NCBI RefSeq assembly: GCF_018991925.1
Contig: NW_024737068.1
Span: 10,079,111-10,143,110 of the forward strand
From: Homarus americanus
Lineage: Eukaryota; Arthropoda; Malacostraca; Decapoda; Nephropidae
Length of the DNA stretch: 64,000 nt
Direction of reading: 5' to 3'
Shown here: in pieces, positions 22,640-32,321 of the stretch
Position numbering within the stretch: position 1 is the stretch's first letter
How the letters are laid out: the number at the start of each line of letters is the position of its first letter
Notes under the pieces: generated by a model
Told to the model about the DNA's origin: nothing
Seen by the model: the letters and a program-made list of their open reading frames with translations, nothing else
The model's database searches: none
Made by a program: the position numbers and the translations under genes

Positions 22640-23790
22640 TTGCTTGGACAGTGATAAATATGCTCACATTTGTCTGTTCAGGAATTTGGCATATCAAAAT
22701 AATTAATTAAAGATTTGTTGACATATACAGCAGCCATAAGCTGAATATATAACAAATGACGTAAGTGGTTCAAACTGTATATAATATATAACGATATGGG
22801 GGATCATTCAACGAGGAATTTCAGTAGAGTTCTACTAAAGTTAGATTATCTTATGTAACAGTGGAGGCGATACTGTGTGGTGTCTGGTTATCCATGTGGC
22901 GGTAAGTGTGGCAAAACTTGTGTTATAGAGGTACAGTATATGTGGCGGAGGTTTCATAGCTTATTATCTCAACCGCACACACACACACGTATATACGCAC
23001 TGTATATACAATTATATGAATACATAATGTACACAAAACCTTCATTCTGTGTTTGTTGATCAATATGCACGCATGTACTGTGCAGGACACAAACAAGCCA
23101 CATCACTTCCGATAGAAAACACAGAAATTCACAAACAGGGATTTATATACGTAAATGACACTTGATCATTCTAACCATACTGACACGTCATAACATACAC
23201 ATAAACAATACAAAATGACACTCCTTCACTCGGACGCGTTTAAAAGCCCAAACACACACACGCCTCGACGAACATACACAATTCATTCGCTTCATTCACA
23301 AGACAAAACAACAAGCAAAAGAGCACAGTTTATATAGCGACATGGTTAAAGAAATACCCTATGCTTGCTAATTTACATAGTGTGGGGGCAGCGAGGACGG
23401 AGGTCGACTTCTGGACGCTCGTATACAACAACACCTCACAGGCCAAAAACAACACGTCAGAGAAAGCACCCCGACGGGGCTGTGGCGATACACGGCTACC
23501 TCGAGGAGAAAGTTTTACGCTTTCATCCAGGTGTGAGGAACTGTAACCGCTGTTATTATAGGGAACTGTGATGGTAGTTATTATCACGTGGCTATAATGA
23601 AGTGACGTGACTGAAGTGAGGTGTATGTGTAATGAGACAAAACTCACCAGAAGAGGATATTACATATAGGTAGAATATTTATAGTAGGAGGGTGTAAAGA
23701 CAGGAAGTTTGGTAGTGTGTCTCGAGGGTGTGGGGGGTGACTACGTATAGTAACACAGGCTCAGTACAAGTGTAGTATATAAAACACACA
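22640..23790. other. Gene-free, AT-rich sequence
   Basis: Short CA runs only. Overlapping frames at 23330-23647 on both strands show no family resemblance. Confidence 0.5.
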
Positions 23791-23794
23791 TGCG

Positions 23795-24446
23795 TGTTAC
23801 AGCTTTATTTTACTAGTTGCATAGGGGGGATGGGCACTTCACTAAGTCGATCGTTGGGAGGTCCGGGATCACTGCACTTCTACCGCCTACACAGCCAGCA
23901 CTTATACGTTGAATTGACAGCACTCTGTCGATGGACCCGGCTGAGACCTCGTTGCCTTTAGCGACGTACTTCTTTGATGAGCGGGGACAGGGGACGTGGT
24001 TGCTGGCCCTCCTTGGTTATCAGACTCCCCCTGGTGAGAGGAGCTCCAGCCCCTATACTGTATATTGGAGGAGCCGGAGGGTGACCTCTCCTACTTAAGT
24101 GGGTGTGTCTTGACCGGGTTGTTGGGTTGGGTAACAGGGGTGCTGGCTGATTAGCGGGTCCTTGATCTCCCTTGGGTCAGGTCTGGACAGCTGTTTGCCC
24201 AGGTGAGGTCATGTCGCAGGACAGTAGTGCTTTGTAATTATTACCGCCTGGGTGGGTCTTGGCCAGGTGTGGTTTCCTTAACACGGTTATATCGTAGGGT
24301 TGCGCAAGTACTTAGGACGGGGTCAGGTCTTGACCTATGGTGTGTCAACCTGTGGTGTTAGGGTACCACGCGGTCTGTACTGTACTTGCTGTTATATGTG
24401 ATGTAATTCTGGGCTGTAAGCTTTGGTCTGATATTCAATCATTACA
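23795..24446 (-). mobile_element. Probable solo LTR
   Basis: Read on the minus strand, a 652-bp unit starts TGTAATGATTG and ends AATAAAGCTGTAACA. It therefore has TG..CA ends, and a polyadenylation signal sits a few bases before the 3' end, as in many gypsy- or BEL-type LTRs. It is GC-richer than its flanks and has no long frame. No primer-binding site, polypurine tract or second copy lies alongside, so it is called solo. Flanks ATGCG and TATGGCG do not give a clean duplication, which lowers confidence. Confidence 0.5.
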
Positions 24447-24734
24447 TATGGCGTGAAGATGTATGTCGAGTCGTCTAGATACAAGGGCAAAATTTCGGTA
24501 TTTAATATCTAAACAGAACAAAACTCCGATAATTATCAGAACTCTCTCCACTACTTTCAATGACAAACCCATTTCTTAATAACACACCACGGCCGCTGCT
24601 AATGACAAGCTTGGAGTCACTCTGGTGGACCCTCCGGCGGAGCGCTTGGGGGACATAAGAGTAGACCTTGTAAAGCTCTTACGGCTTATATCTCTCACTC
24701 TGATATAAACAAGTTTATTATCATGAATCTTGCA
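24447..24734. other. Short unique stretch
   Basis: Nothing recognisable. Confidence 0.5.
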
Positions 24735-24854
24735 AATATATATATATATATAACAAAGAAGTATGTCTGTGTGTTTGTGTGTGTGTGTGTGTGTGTGTCC
24801 GCACGAGAATCTCGGAAACTACTTTACCGATCTGTAGTGATGATGGATGGTGTT
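24735..24854 (+). repeat. Dispersed ~110-bp module, copy 1
   Basis: TATATATAACAAAGAAGT, a (GT)n run, then CCGCACGAGAATCTCGGAA and CTACTTTACCGATCTG, leading into GTAGTGATGATGGATGGTGTT. The same module recurs at 26960-27065, where it again leads into the 25-bp minisatellite. It resembles a small mobile-element end, but the family is not identified. Confidence 0.75.
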
Positions 24855-26528
24855 AAGAACATAAGAACATAAGAATGGTGGAAACTGCAGCGGGCCTATT
24901 GGCCCATACTGGGCAGTCCCTTTTACACCCAACCCCTATTGCTCATATAAACATCCAACTTATGTTTGAAGCTATCCAGCGTATTCGAGTTAATGATAAT
25001 ATTTGGTAACTTGTTCCATTCATCCACTACTCTGTTTCCAAACCAGTGTTTACCTATTTCGCGCCTAAACATAAATTTGTCTAATTTAAAACCATTGTTA
25101 CGAGTTTGCTCCTGTTTGGATAGTTTGAGTACCTTTGTAATGTCCCCTTTGTTTAGCCCTGACTTCCATTTATACACCTCTATCAGGTCGCCCCTTGCTC
25201 TACGTCTCTCGAGGGAGTGCAAATTAATATGCTTTAACCTGTCTCTATACTCAAGGTTCCTAATGCCCGGGATTAGTCTTGTCATTCTCCTCTGAATTCT
25301 TTCCAATGATTCTATATCCATTCTGTAATACGGTGACCATAACTGAACTGCGTAATCCAGGTGTGGTCTCACAAGCGCAAGATACAGCTTTAGGATGACC
25401 TCTCTAGTCTTGTAACTAACACTCCTTTGTATGAACCCAAGTACTTTATTAGCCTTGTTATAAGCAAAAACACATTGTTTACTTAGCTTAAGGTTCCTAC
25501 TTATCATTACTCCTAAATCTCTCTCGCAGTCGGATTTCTCAATGGCATCGTTGTTCATCTGGTAACTGGTTTCCCTGTTTACATCTCCAATACTGAGTAC
25601 TTTACATTTGTCCACGTTGAATTTCATCTGCCATTTTTCAGACCATTCGAAAAATTTGTTTAGATCTTCCTGTAGTTTTGCGGAGTCCTCGTCAGATTTA
25701 ATAACACGTCCTATTTTAGTGTCATCAGCAAATTTACTTATGTTGCTGTCTATGCCGATAGCTATGTCGTTTATGTATATAATAAATAATAATGGTCCAA
25801 TAACTGAGCCTTGGGGAACTCCACTAGTGGCGTTGTTCCAATGGGATTTAGTGCCGTTAATGCTCACTCGCTGTTTCCTGTCCTGTCACCACGCCCTAAT
25901 CCATTTAAGGATATTACCTTTGATGCCATGTGCTTCTACCGTTCTAATTAGTTTTTCGTGGGGGACTCTGTCGAAGGCTTTGCTAAAGTCGAGATATACC
26001 ACATCATAATTGTGCCCCTCGTCCACCGATTCGAAAACTAATGAAAAGAATGTTAATAGATTAGTTAGACATGAACTCCCGCTTGTGAAGCCATGCTGGG
26101 AATCATTGATCAATCTGTACTTCTCCAGGTGATTTCGAATAGAGTTTGAAATGATTGCTTCCAGTAATTTGCCTACTATTGATGTTAGGTTGATTGGGCT
26201 GTAGTTAGAGGATAGTGATCTATCCCCTTTCTTGAAAATTGGTATTACATTCGCTATCCTCCAGGATTCTTGAACTACACTTGTTTTTAAGGACATGTTA
26301 AACAGCTTTGCTAAGGGCATACTAAGCTCTTCCTTACATTCCTTTAATATTCTGGCAAATATCTCATCGGGACCAGGTGACTTATTAGGCTTTAGTTTGT
26401 CTATTTACTTACTAACATCGTTACTAGACACTACTATCTCGCTTAATTTGTTTTCTTCACTATTTCTGAATAGAGTCGGAGCCTTGGGTATCATGTTTAA
26501 ATTTTCGGTGGTGAAAACTGTTGAAAAA
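24855..26528 (-). mobile_element. CR1-like family II element, 5'-truncated
   Basis: The 3' end at left has AAGAACAT octamers, GCAG, GGGCCTATTGGCCCA and the short UTR. The body runs to about 26528, upstream of the RT core, and is then cut. It sits inside GATGATGGATGGTGTT minisatellite sequence, which flanks it on both sides. The matching flanks could be a long target duplication or just the array period. Confidence 0.85.
24923..26330 (-). pseudogene. RT of family II CR1-like element, split by one stop
   Basis: Two in-frame parts (25886-26320 and 24923-25867) are separated by a TGA replacing a leucine codon in the AWLQDRKQR motif at about 25885. Motifs present: KKGDRSLSSNYSPINL, QHGFTSGSSC, DFSKAFDRVPHEKL, SGVPQGSVIGPLL, FADDTKIG (catalytic pair intact), EKWQMKFNVDKC and the C-terminal SNRGWV. 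Upstream (26330-26528) the SPGPDEIF motif and linker are present, with a further stop near 26407. It is otherwise well preserved. Confidence 0.85.
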
Positions 26529-27180
26529 TATCTTGATGATGGATGATGATGTTATATGTAGTGATGATGGATGTTGTTATATGTAGTGATGATGGGTGGT
26601 GTTATATGTAGTGATGATGGATGGTGTTATATGTAGTGATGATGGATGGTGTTATATGTAGTGGTGGTGGTGACGGTGGTAGTGACAGTGGTAGTGGTGG
26701 TGATGGTGATAGCGGCATGTTTGTGGTGCTAATGGTGGTGGTAGAGACTGGTTGATAGTAGTGGTAATGGTGGTGGTGTTAATGATGATGGTAGTAGTGG
26801 TGGTAGTGATGATGGTGGTGGTAGTGATGGTGGTGTTATATGTAGTGATGATGAATGGTGTTATATGTAGTGATGATGGATGGTGTTATATGTAGTGATG
26901 ATGGATGATATTATATGTAGTGATGGTGGGTGGTGCTATATGTAGTGATGATTAGACAATCTATCTATATAAAACAAAGAAGTCTGTCTCTTTGTGTGTG
27001 TGTGTGTGTCCGCACGAGAATCTCGGAATCTACTTTACCGATCTGTAGTGATGATGGATGGTGTTATATGTAGTGATGATGGATGGTGTTATATGTAATG
27101 ATGATGGATGATGTTATATGTAGTGATGATGGATGATGTTATATGTAGTGATGCTGGGTGGTGTTATATGTAACGTTGTA
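26529..27180. repeat. 25-bp minisatellite GTTATATGTAGTGATGATGG-type
   Basis: Tandem copies of GTTATATGTAGTGATGATGG plus ATGGT, interrupted at 26660-26840 by a GGTGGTAGT-rich degenerate block and at 26957-27045 by the dispersed module also seen at 24735. Confidence 0.85.
26957..27065 (+). repeat. Dispersed ~110-bp module, copy 2
   Basis: Same layout as 24735-24854: TATATAAAACAAAGAAGTC, (GT)n, CCGCACGAGAATCTCGGAA and TCTACTTTACCGATCTG, running into the minisatellite unit. Confidence 0.75.
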
Positions 27181-27373
27181 GTGAAAAACATAGTGGAACG
27201 TACATACACCGTTAATGAACTATTGATGGAAGAAGAAGTTTGGGGACTCAACAGTGAGACAATGTGGAGCTTCCCGGAGGGTGGCGTCCTACCGTTGAAC
27301 ATAAGAACATAAGAAAATAAGGAGTCTGCAATAGGCCGGTTGGCCTGTGCATGGCAGCTCCTGTCGAGAGTTA

Positions 27374-29098
27374 CTACCACTCTCTATCATCCATGAATCT
27401 ATCTAGCCTCCTTTTGAAACTTTCCAGAGTTCCCGCACTTACTACAAAGTTGCTAAACCACCCTCCCCGCACTCTTCGTCTTTCTAGGGAATGCAAGTTA
27501 AGTTTCTTTAACCTATCCTGATATGGAAGGTTTCTAAGTCCCGGAATCATTTTTGTCATTCTTCGCTGCACCGACTCTAGTGAATTTATATCCATTCTAT
27601 AATAGGGGCACCAGAACTGAACCGCATAATCGAGGTGCGGCCTGACTAGCGCAAGATATAGTTGCAATAAGACCTCTGCACTCTTGTTACTTACACTTCT
27701 AGATATAAAACCCAATACTCTGTTTGCCTTATTTCGAACATTAACGCACTGTTTTCTAGGCCGTAGGTCCGGGCTTACAAGTACCCCTATGTCTCTTTCA
27801 CAAGTCGACTTCTCTAGGTTGATGTTGTTGAGGCTGTATACATTATAAGTATTTGTTCTTCCAATATTAAGTACGCTGCACTTGCTGGTGTTGAATTTCA
27901 TTTGCCATTTCTCAGACCACCCCTGCAGTTTATTTAGATCCTCCTGTAATGCATTTGCATCCTGCCCTGAATTAATTTGCCTCCCTATTTTGGTGTCATC
28001 CACAAACTTGCTTATGTCACTGCTGATCCCAGTATCTAGATCGTTTATGTAGATTATGAACAAGAGTGGGCCTAGTACTGACCCCTGGGGAACCTCACTG
28101 GTTACACTGCCCCACTCAGATTTAACACCATCTACGCTGACCCTCTGCGTTCTATCGGTGAGCCATGATTTTATCCAATTTAAAACTTTCCCCTCGATAC
28201 CATGAGCCTTAATTTTTCTCAGAAGCCTCTGATGCGGTACTCTGTCAAATTCTTTGCTAAAGTCTAAGTAAATAACATCGTAATTTTCGTCATTATCTAC
28301 TACCTCGAACACTTTCCTAAAAAACGTTAGCAGATTTGTTAGACAAGATTTTCCCTTTGTAAACCCATGTTGAGAGTCGTAGATTAATTTGCTTTTCTCT
28401 AGATGCGATCGGATGCTATCTGCTATAATTGATTCAAGAAATTTCCCCACTACTGACGTCAAACTGATCGGCCGGTAATTTGACGCTGATGCTCTGTCTC
28501 CCTTTTTGAATATGGGTACTACATTTGCCTGTTTCCACAAGTCTGGCACAACTCCAGTGTCTAATGATTTTGTAAATAAGTTTACGAGGGGTCCGCTAAT
28601 CTGTTCCCTACACTCTTTCAAGACTCGAGGGAAAATTTCATCCGGCCCTGGGGATTTTGTTTTCTTTAGTTTATTTATCTTCTTAAGAACATCCTCTTTT
28701 CTGATAGTGATATTCTTTAATTTCTCTTCTTCCTTTCCCTTAAATATCAGTTCCACCTCTGGAATTTCATCTCAAATTTCTTCTGTGAAAACTGATAAGA
28801 AGTAGCTGTTCATTGCTTTGCTAATTTCTTCACTGCCATTTATCACTTCTCCCCTCCCTGACTTTAAAGGCCCAACTTTGTCCTTGACCTTTGTCCTATA
28901 TACCTGGAAAAATCCATGGGGATTTGCCTTGGATTCTCTTGCTAGTTTGATTTCATAGTCTCTCTTTGCTTTCCTTACATCTTTCTTAACATTTCTAGAT
29001 AGTTCATTATACCTGTTTCTGAGCTGCTCCTCCCCTCCCTTTAATTTCTTATATATTCCTTTCTTTATTCCTATGTCATGTTTAAGTTTTCTGGTCAT
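27374..29098 (-). pseudogene. RT plus linker of family I element, one internal stop
   Basis: The frame runs from a linker (KKGIYKKLKGGEEQLRNRYN, 29040) through GFFQVYRTKVKDKVGPL to a TGA near 28769, then on through KSPGPDEIFPRVL, KKGDRASASNYRP, QHGFTKGKSC, DFSKEFDRVPHQ, PQGSVLGPLL and FVDDTKIG to the end at 27374. Oddities are E for the conserved A in DFSKAF, FVDD for FADD (aspartates kept), and the 3' deletion that joins ERRRVRGG to FVVSAGTLESF. It would encode RT but not in one piece. Confidence 0.8.
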
Positions 29099-29575
29099 CC
29101 ACCTTGGCTCATTCTTATTTGACCTAATTTTTCTGTATGGTATATTTTGTCCTTGTGTTTATGTAGTATAATAGTGAATATATTATAGTCATGATCAATT
29201 GTTGTGTCATCTATGACTTCACCCCTTCCTACTGGGAACTGAAGTGACTGTTCCCAGGTGACCTCACCTAGGTACCTTCTTAACCCCTGATAATCCGCCA
29301 ACCGAAAGTTTGGGACTCTGACCATATTGTCATTGTTTTTCGTTTCCCAATTTAGGGTGAACCTGATTTCTCTGTGATCACTGTTACCTAGTTCTTCCCC
29401 TACTGTGATATCTCTGATAATATTTTCTTTATTTGTTAATACTAGGTCTAATATATTGTCACCTCTAGTAGGTTCTGTAATTAGTTGTTTCAAAAAATTG
29501 TCCTGTACTGCGTCTAGGAAGTCTTCAGATTCATAGTCGCCTACATAGTTGCCTAGCGGATGAGCCGCCCAGAGG
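29095..29575 (-). pseudogene. Endonuclease C-terminal part of family I element
   Basis: Reads YESEDFLDAVQDNFLKQLIT, LDLVLTNKENII and GNSDHREIRFTLN. SDH is the catalytic C-terminal motif of APE-type endonucleases. The catalytic N-terminal half is missing because of 5' truncation. A frameshift near 29110-29140 separates this from the linker/RT frame. Upstream residues, encoded by (TA)n and the GCCGCCC region, are flanking DNA. Confidence 0.75.
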
Positions 29576-29589
29576 GCGGCGATTCTGCT

Positions 29590-29590
29590 A

Positions 29591-29624
<34 letters not shown>

Positions 29625-29626
29625 TC
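29590..29626. repeat. (GT)n/(TA)n microsatellite
   Basis: A short GT run followed by about 11 TA units, between the CR1-like copy and the next repeat. Confidence 0.85.
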
Positions 29627-29639
29627 AAATCATCTTGTG

Positions 29640-30118
29640 TCACAGAAAGACTTCTGGTTGAAGCTAGTTTGATTAAGGAATAAAAATCAATAAACCTTAG
29701 TGATGGTCAGTTCAAAACTGATAATATGTTACATATATTTATTTGTCAGTGGCCCAAGGTTAAAAATGCTTTGAAAACCTTGGATCTAGATGTAGGAGAG
29801 TTATTTAGTGGGTCCCTTATTTTTGACCTGACCTGACTAGTCAAGTTGCCCCCTTCTCTTAAGCTCCTCTACGTGTGTGTTGGTGTTGGTGTGGGGATTA
29901 GTGGATGACATCATTATGACCTGACCTCATGTTTAATAAGGTTACCCTGTATATTTAAGCCTCTCTCTGTCCATGTAATCCAGTTGCCTCTGAAGATGTC
30001 TTGAATAAAGGCGAAAGCTAAGGTGCTCCGTTGTTTCCCTTGTTCCCGTGTGATTTTATCAAGATTTATCTTATCCACGTTTTCATTGTGGATCTACATG
30101 AAATAAATAAATAAATAA

Positions 30119-30120
<2 letters not shown>
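29640..30120 (+). mobile_element. Dispersed repeat (family P) with hammerhead-like core, copy 1
   Basis: A ~480-bp non-coding repeat. It shares an extended match with 40225-40655 (inverted) and 40656-40816 (direct), including TCAGTGGCCCAAGGTTAAAA, CCTCTGAAGATGTCTTGAAT and TTATCAAGATTTATCTTATC. It ends in GTGGATCTACATGAAATAAA and a long (TA)n run, as the other copy also does. The CTGAAGA..CGAAA signature resembles Penelope-like element terminal sequences, but no RT is present, so classification is tentative. Confidence 0.6.
29990..30028 (+). ncRNA. Hammerhead-ribozyme-like core
   Basis: CTGAAGA (29990-29996) is followed by stem II GTCTT/AAGGC (29998-30002 with 30008-30012), then GAAA (30013-30016), stem III AGC/GCT (30016-30018 with 30025-30027) and C at the expected cleavage position (30028). 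A single U lies between CTGAAGA and stem II. No convincing stem I is formed by the immediate flanks, so activity is uncertain. The copy at 40.77 kb preserves the same parts. Confidence 0.4.

Positions 30121-30204
<84 letters not shown>
30101..30204. repeat. (AAAT)n then (TA)n microsatellite
   Basis: About five AAAT units followed by roughly 41 TA units at the 3' border of the family P repeat. Confidence 0.9.
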
Positions 30205-30207
<3 letters not shown>

Positions 30208-30940
30208 CATTCACAACAATCTGATATTAATTACCTCGGTTGACGGTTCTGTTTTTATTTTATGTTGCATATTTGGAAAACAATGTTGAAGAAAGTGTCA
30301 TTTAATGTTAGACGAAATTTATTCTAATTCCCTCTTAAGAGAAAGATATAGTTATCACTGGCAACTATATTGACGAGCAACGTTTCAAGTGTTCTGGGTG
30401 AATTACTGTTCCTGGTTGAAGGTAGATAGGTGCTATTTTCGAGTTAAGGAAACACTTTTCATATAATAATGAAATAAATAGATAGTTCTCTGGGGGTATA
30501 TCTAGTCCATGGGAACCTAACAAAGGAAGGTGAAGGAATGCATCTTAGTGTTCATTATAATATTCATTATCTTCTAAGAAGTCCCACAGGCTTGTGATGG
30601 TGGTCGTTTAACTGTGGGTGGCCACCCTGAAGCTGTGTACAGTCTTATATAATGGGCAAATCTTCTGCTGACGTTGAATCCCCGATCATCATGACAGGAT
30701 CAAAGACTTATAAGTTCATCTCTAAACTACAATGACCTATAGAGACTAGCTATCACACACAGGTAATGAGGGAGTGTCACCGTCAGTATAAACTTCAATA
30801 AGATACTGCTTGGATCTGTTCAAGTGAATATAACAAATGTTATTCTCAGGTACAAGAGTAAATCTGCTATTATAAGGGCGAGTTATTATTTATCATATCT
30901 TATCTAGTCTACCGTCACATACTTCAAGAACGTTGTAAAT
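30205..30940. other. Gene-free sequence
   Basis: No recognisable gene or repeat. Confidence 0.5.
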
Positions 30941-30999
30941 CATGTTACAAGTTGAAGAAATTAATTCACCTTCATACATTATCTACCTCCCCAATATCG

Positions 31000-31555
31000 T
31001 CATCATCACCATTGTCATCATCATCATCTCCACCATTATCGTCATCATCACCACCATTATCGTCATCATCACCATTATCATCATCTCCACCATTATTGTC
31101 ATCATCTCCACCATTATCGTTATCATCACCATTGTTATCATCATTTCCACCATTGTTGTCATCATCACCATTGTTATCACCATCTCCACCATTATTGTCA
31201 TCATCTCCACCATTATTGCCATCATCTCCACCATTATCGTCATCATCACCATTGTTATCATCATCTCCACCATTATTGTCATCATCTCCACCATTATTGT
31301 CATCATCTCCACCTTTATCGTCACCACCACCATTGTTATCACCATCTCCACCATTATCGTCATTATCACTTACTCATTGTCCTTGAAATCAGCATTGTAA
31401 TCATCATAATTATCATTATCATCATTTCAATCATTATTGTCATTGCCATTATCGTCATGAATAACATCGTAATAATCACCATAGTTATAATAATTCTCAT
31501 CATTATCGTTATCGTCAACAATACCGTCATCGTCACCATTACCACCACCAAGTCT
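31000..31555. repeat. TCATCATC/CCACCATTA repeat array
   Basis: 21-bp units (CATCATCTCCACCATTATTG plus T) with variants dominate 31010-31375, then looser ATCATT repeats run to about 31551. The unit length is a multiple of three, so all frames remain open (150 codons and similar). These are not genes. Confidence 0.85.
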
Positions 31556-32285
31556 TGCCCGGAGAATACGTCTCTCTAACACCTGTTTCTGCTTCTCCTG
31601 ACATATTTACTGTTTATTGTGTTCAACGAGTGAGTCTGACCCTCCATCATTATAAAGACATGTGTACTGTAGTACTGTACAGGCGTCTTACTGTGATGCC
31701 TCTTTCACCCTTCCCTCAAGAATTTTATATCAGAAGGTGTTATCCTATGAAAGCTTTCCAAGACCATATTTGACAAAATGGAACAAATTCTGAGCGAAAT
31801 AACCTCAATGTACAGTGCATTACCAGCAGCTCTAGCTTAACTCATGTTAAACGCCAAACTTACGTAACGTAAGTCAGTACCACGTTGGTCGCTTGGGCTG
31901 GACATTATCATGTTGTTCCATATTGGTTGTCAGGACTGGTCACTATCATGATGGATGCCTAGATTGTTGTTCAGTATAATGGTGGTCGCAAGGACGAAAC
32001 TGTTCAGTGGGCCCCGGAAGGGCGTCTCCCTCACAGCTGTTGAATGTCGCTCATTTTCATGCCAGTTAATGTGTTTTATTTCCAACAAGCTGAAGTACCC
32101 GGAATCTCACGGCTTACAGTGATGTACATTATATATTTTTTACGAAAAATTTGTTTTCATTCTATGTTACACGTACAGTATATAGTTAGTTACGTTCTTT
32201 TTAGCGCACTCTATTTGTGTGTTACAGCCTGAAACTCTGAACATATAAAATATATTAAAAAATTAAGTTTGAGTTAAATTTAGTC
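31556..32285. other. Gene-free sequence
   Basis: No recognisable family. A short CCTAA-type block at 32292-32310 closes the region. Confidence 0.5.
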
Positions 32286-32321
32286 ACACGCCAACCTAAC
32301 CTAACCTAGCATCGACATTGA

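Larger units (their letters stand above)
27298..29575 (-). mobile_element. CR1-like family I element, longest copy in the window
   Basis: The 3' octamers and UTR start at 27298. The body extends upstream through RT, linker and the end of the endonuclease, and is cut near 29545-29575. It carries a ~200-bp internal deletion at about 27455-27465 (between GTTGCTAA and CCCCGCACTC, with ACCACCCT left in the gap), one internal stop and one frameshift. Confidence 0.85.

Noticed and set aside
31000..31400. Ile/Ser-rich 150-codon frames on both strands
   Set aside because: The 21-bp repeat unit keeps several frames open at once, the sign of a repeat and not a gene.
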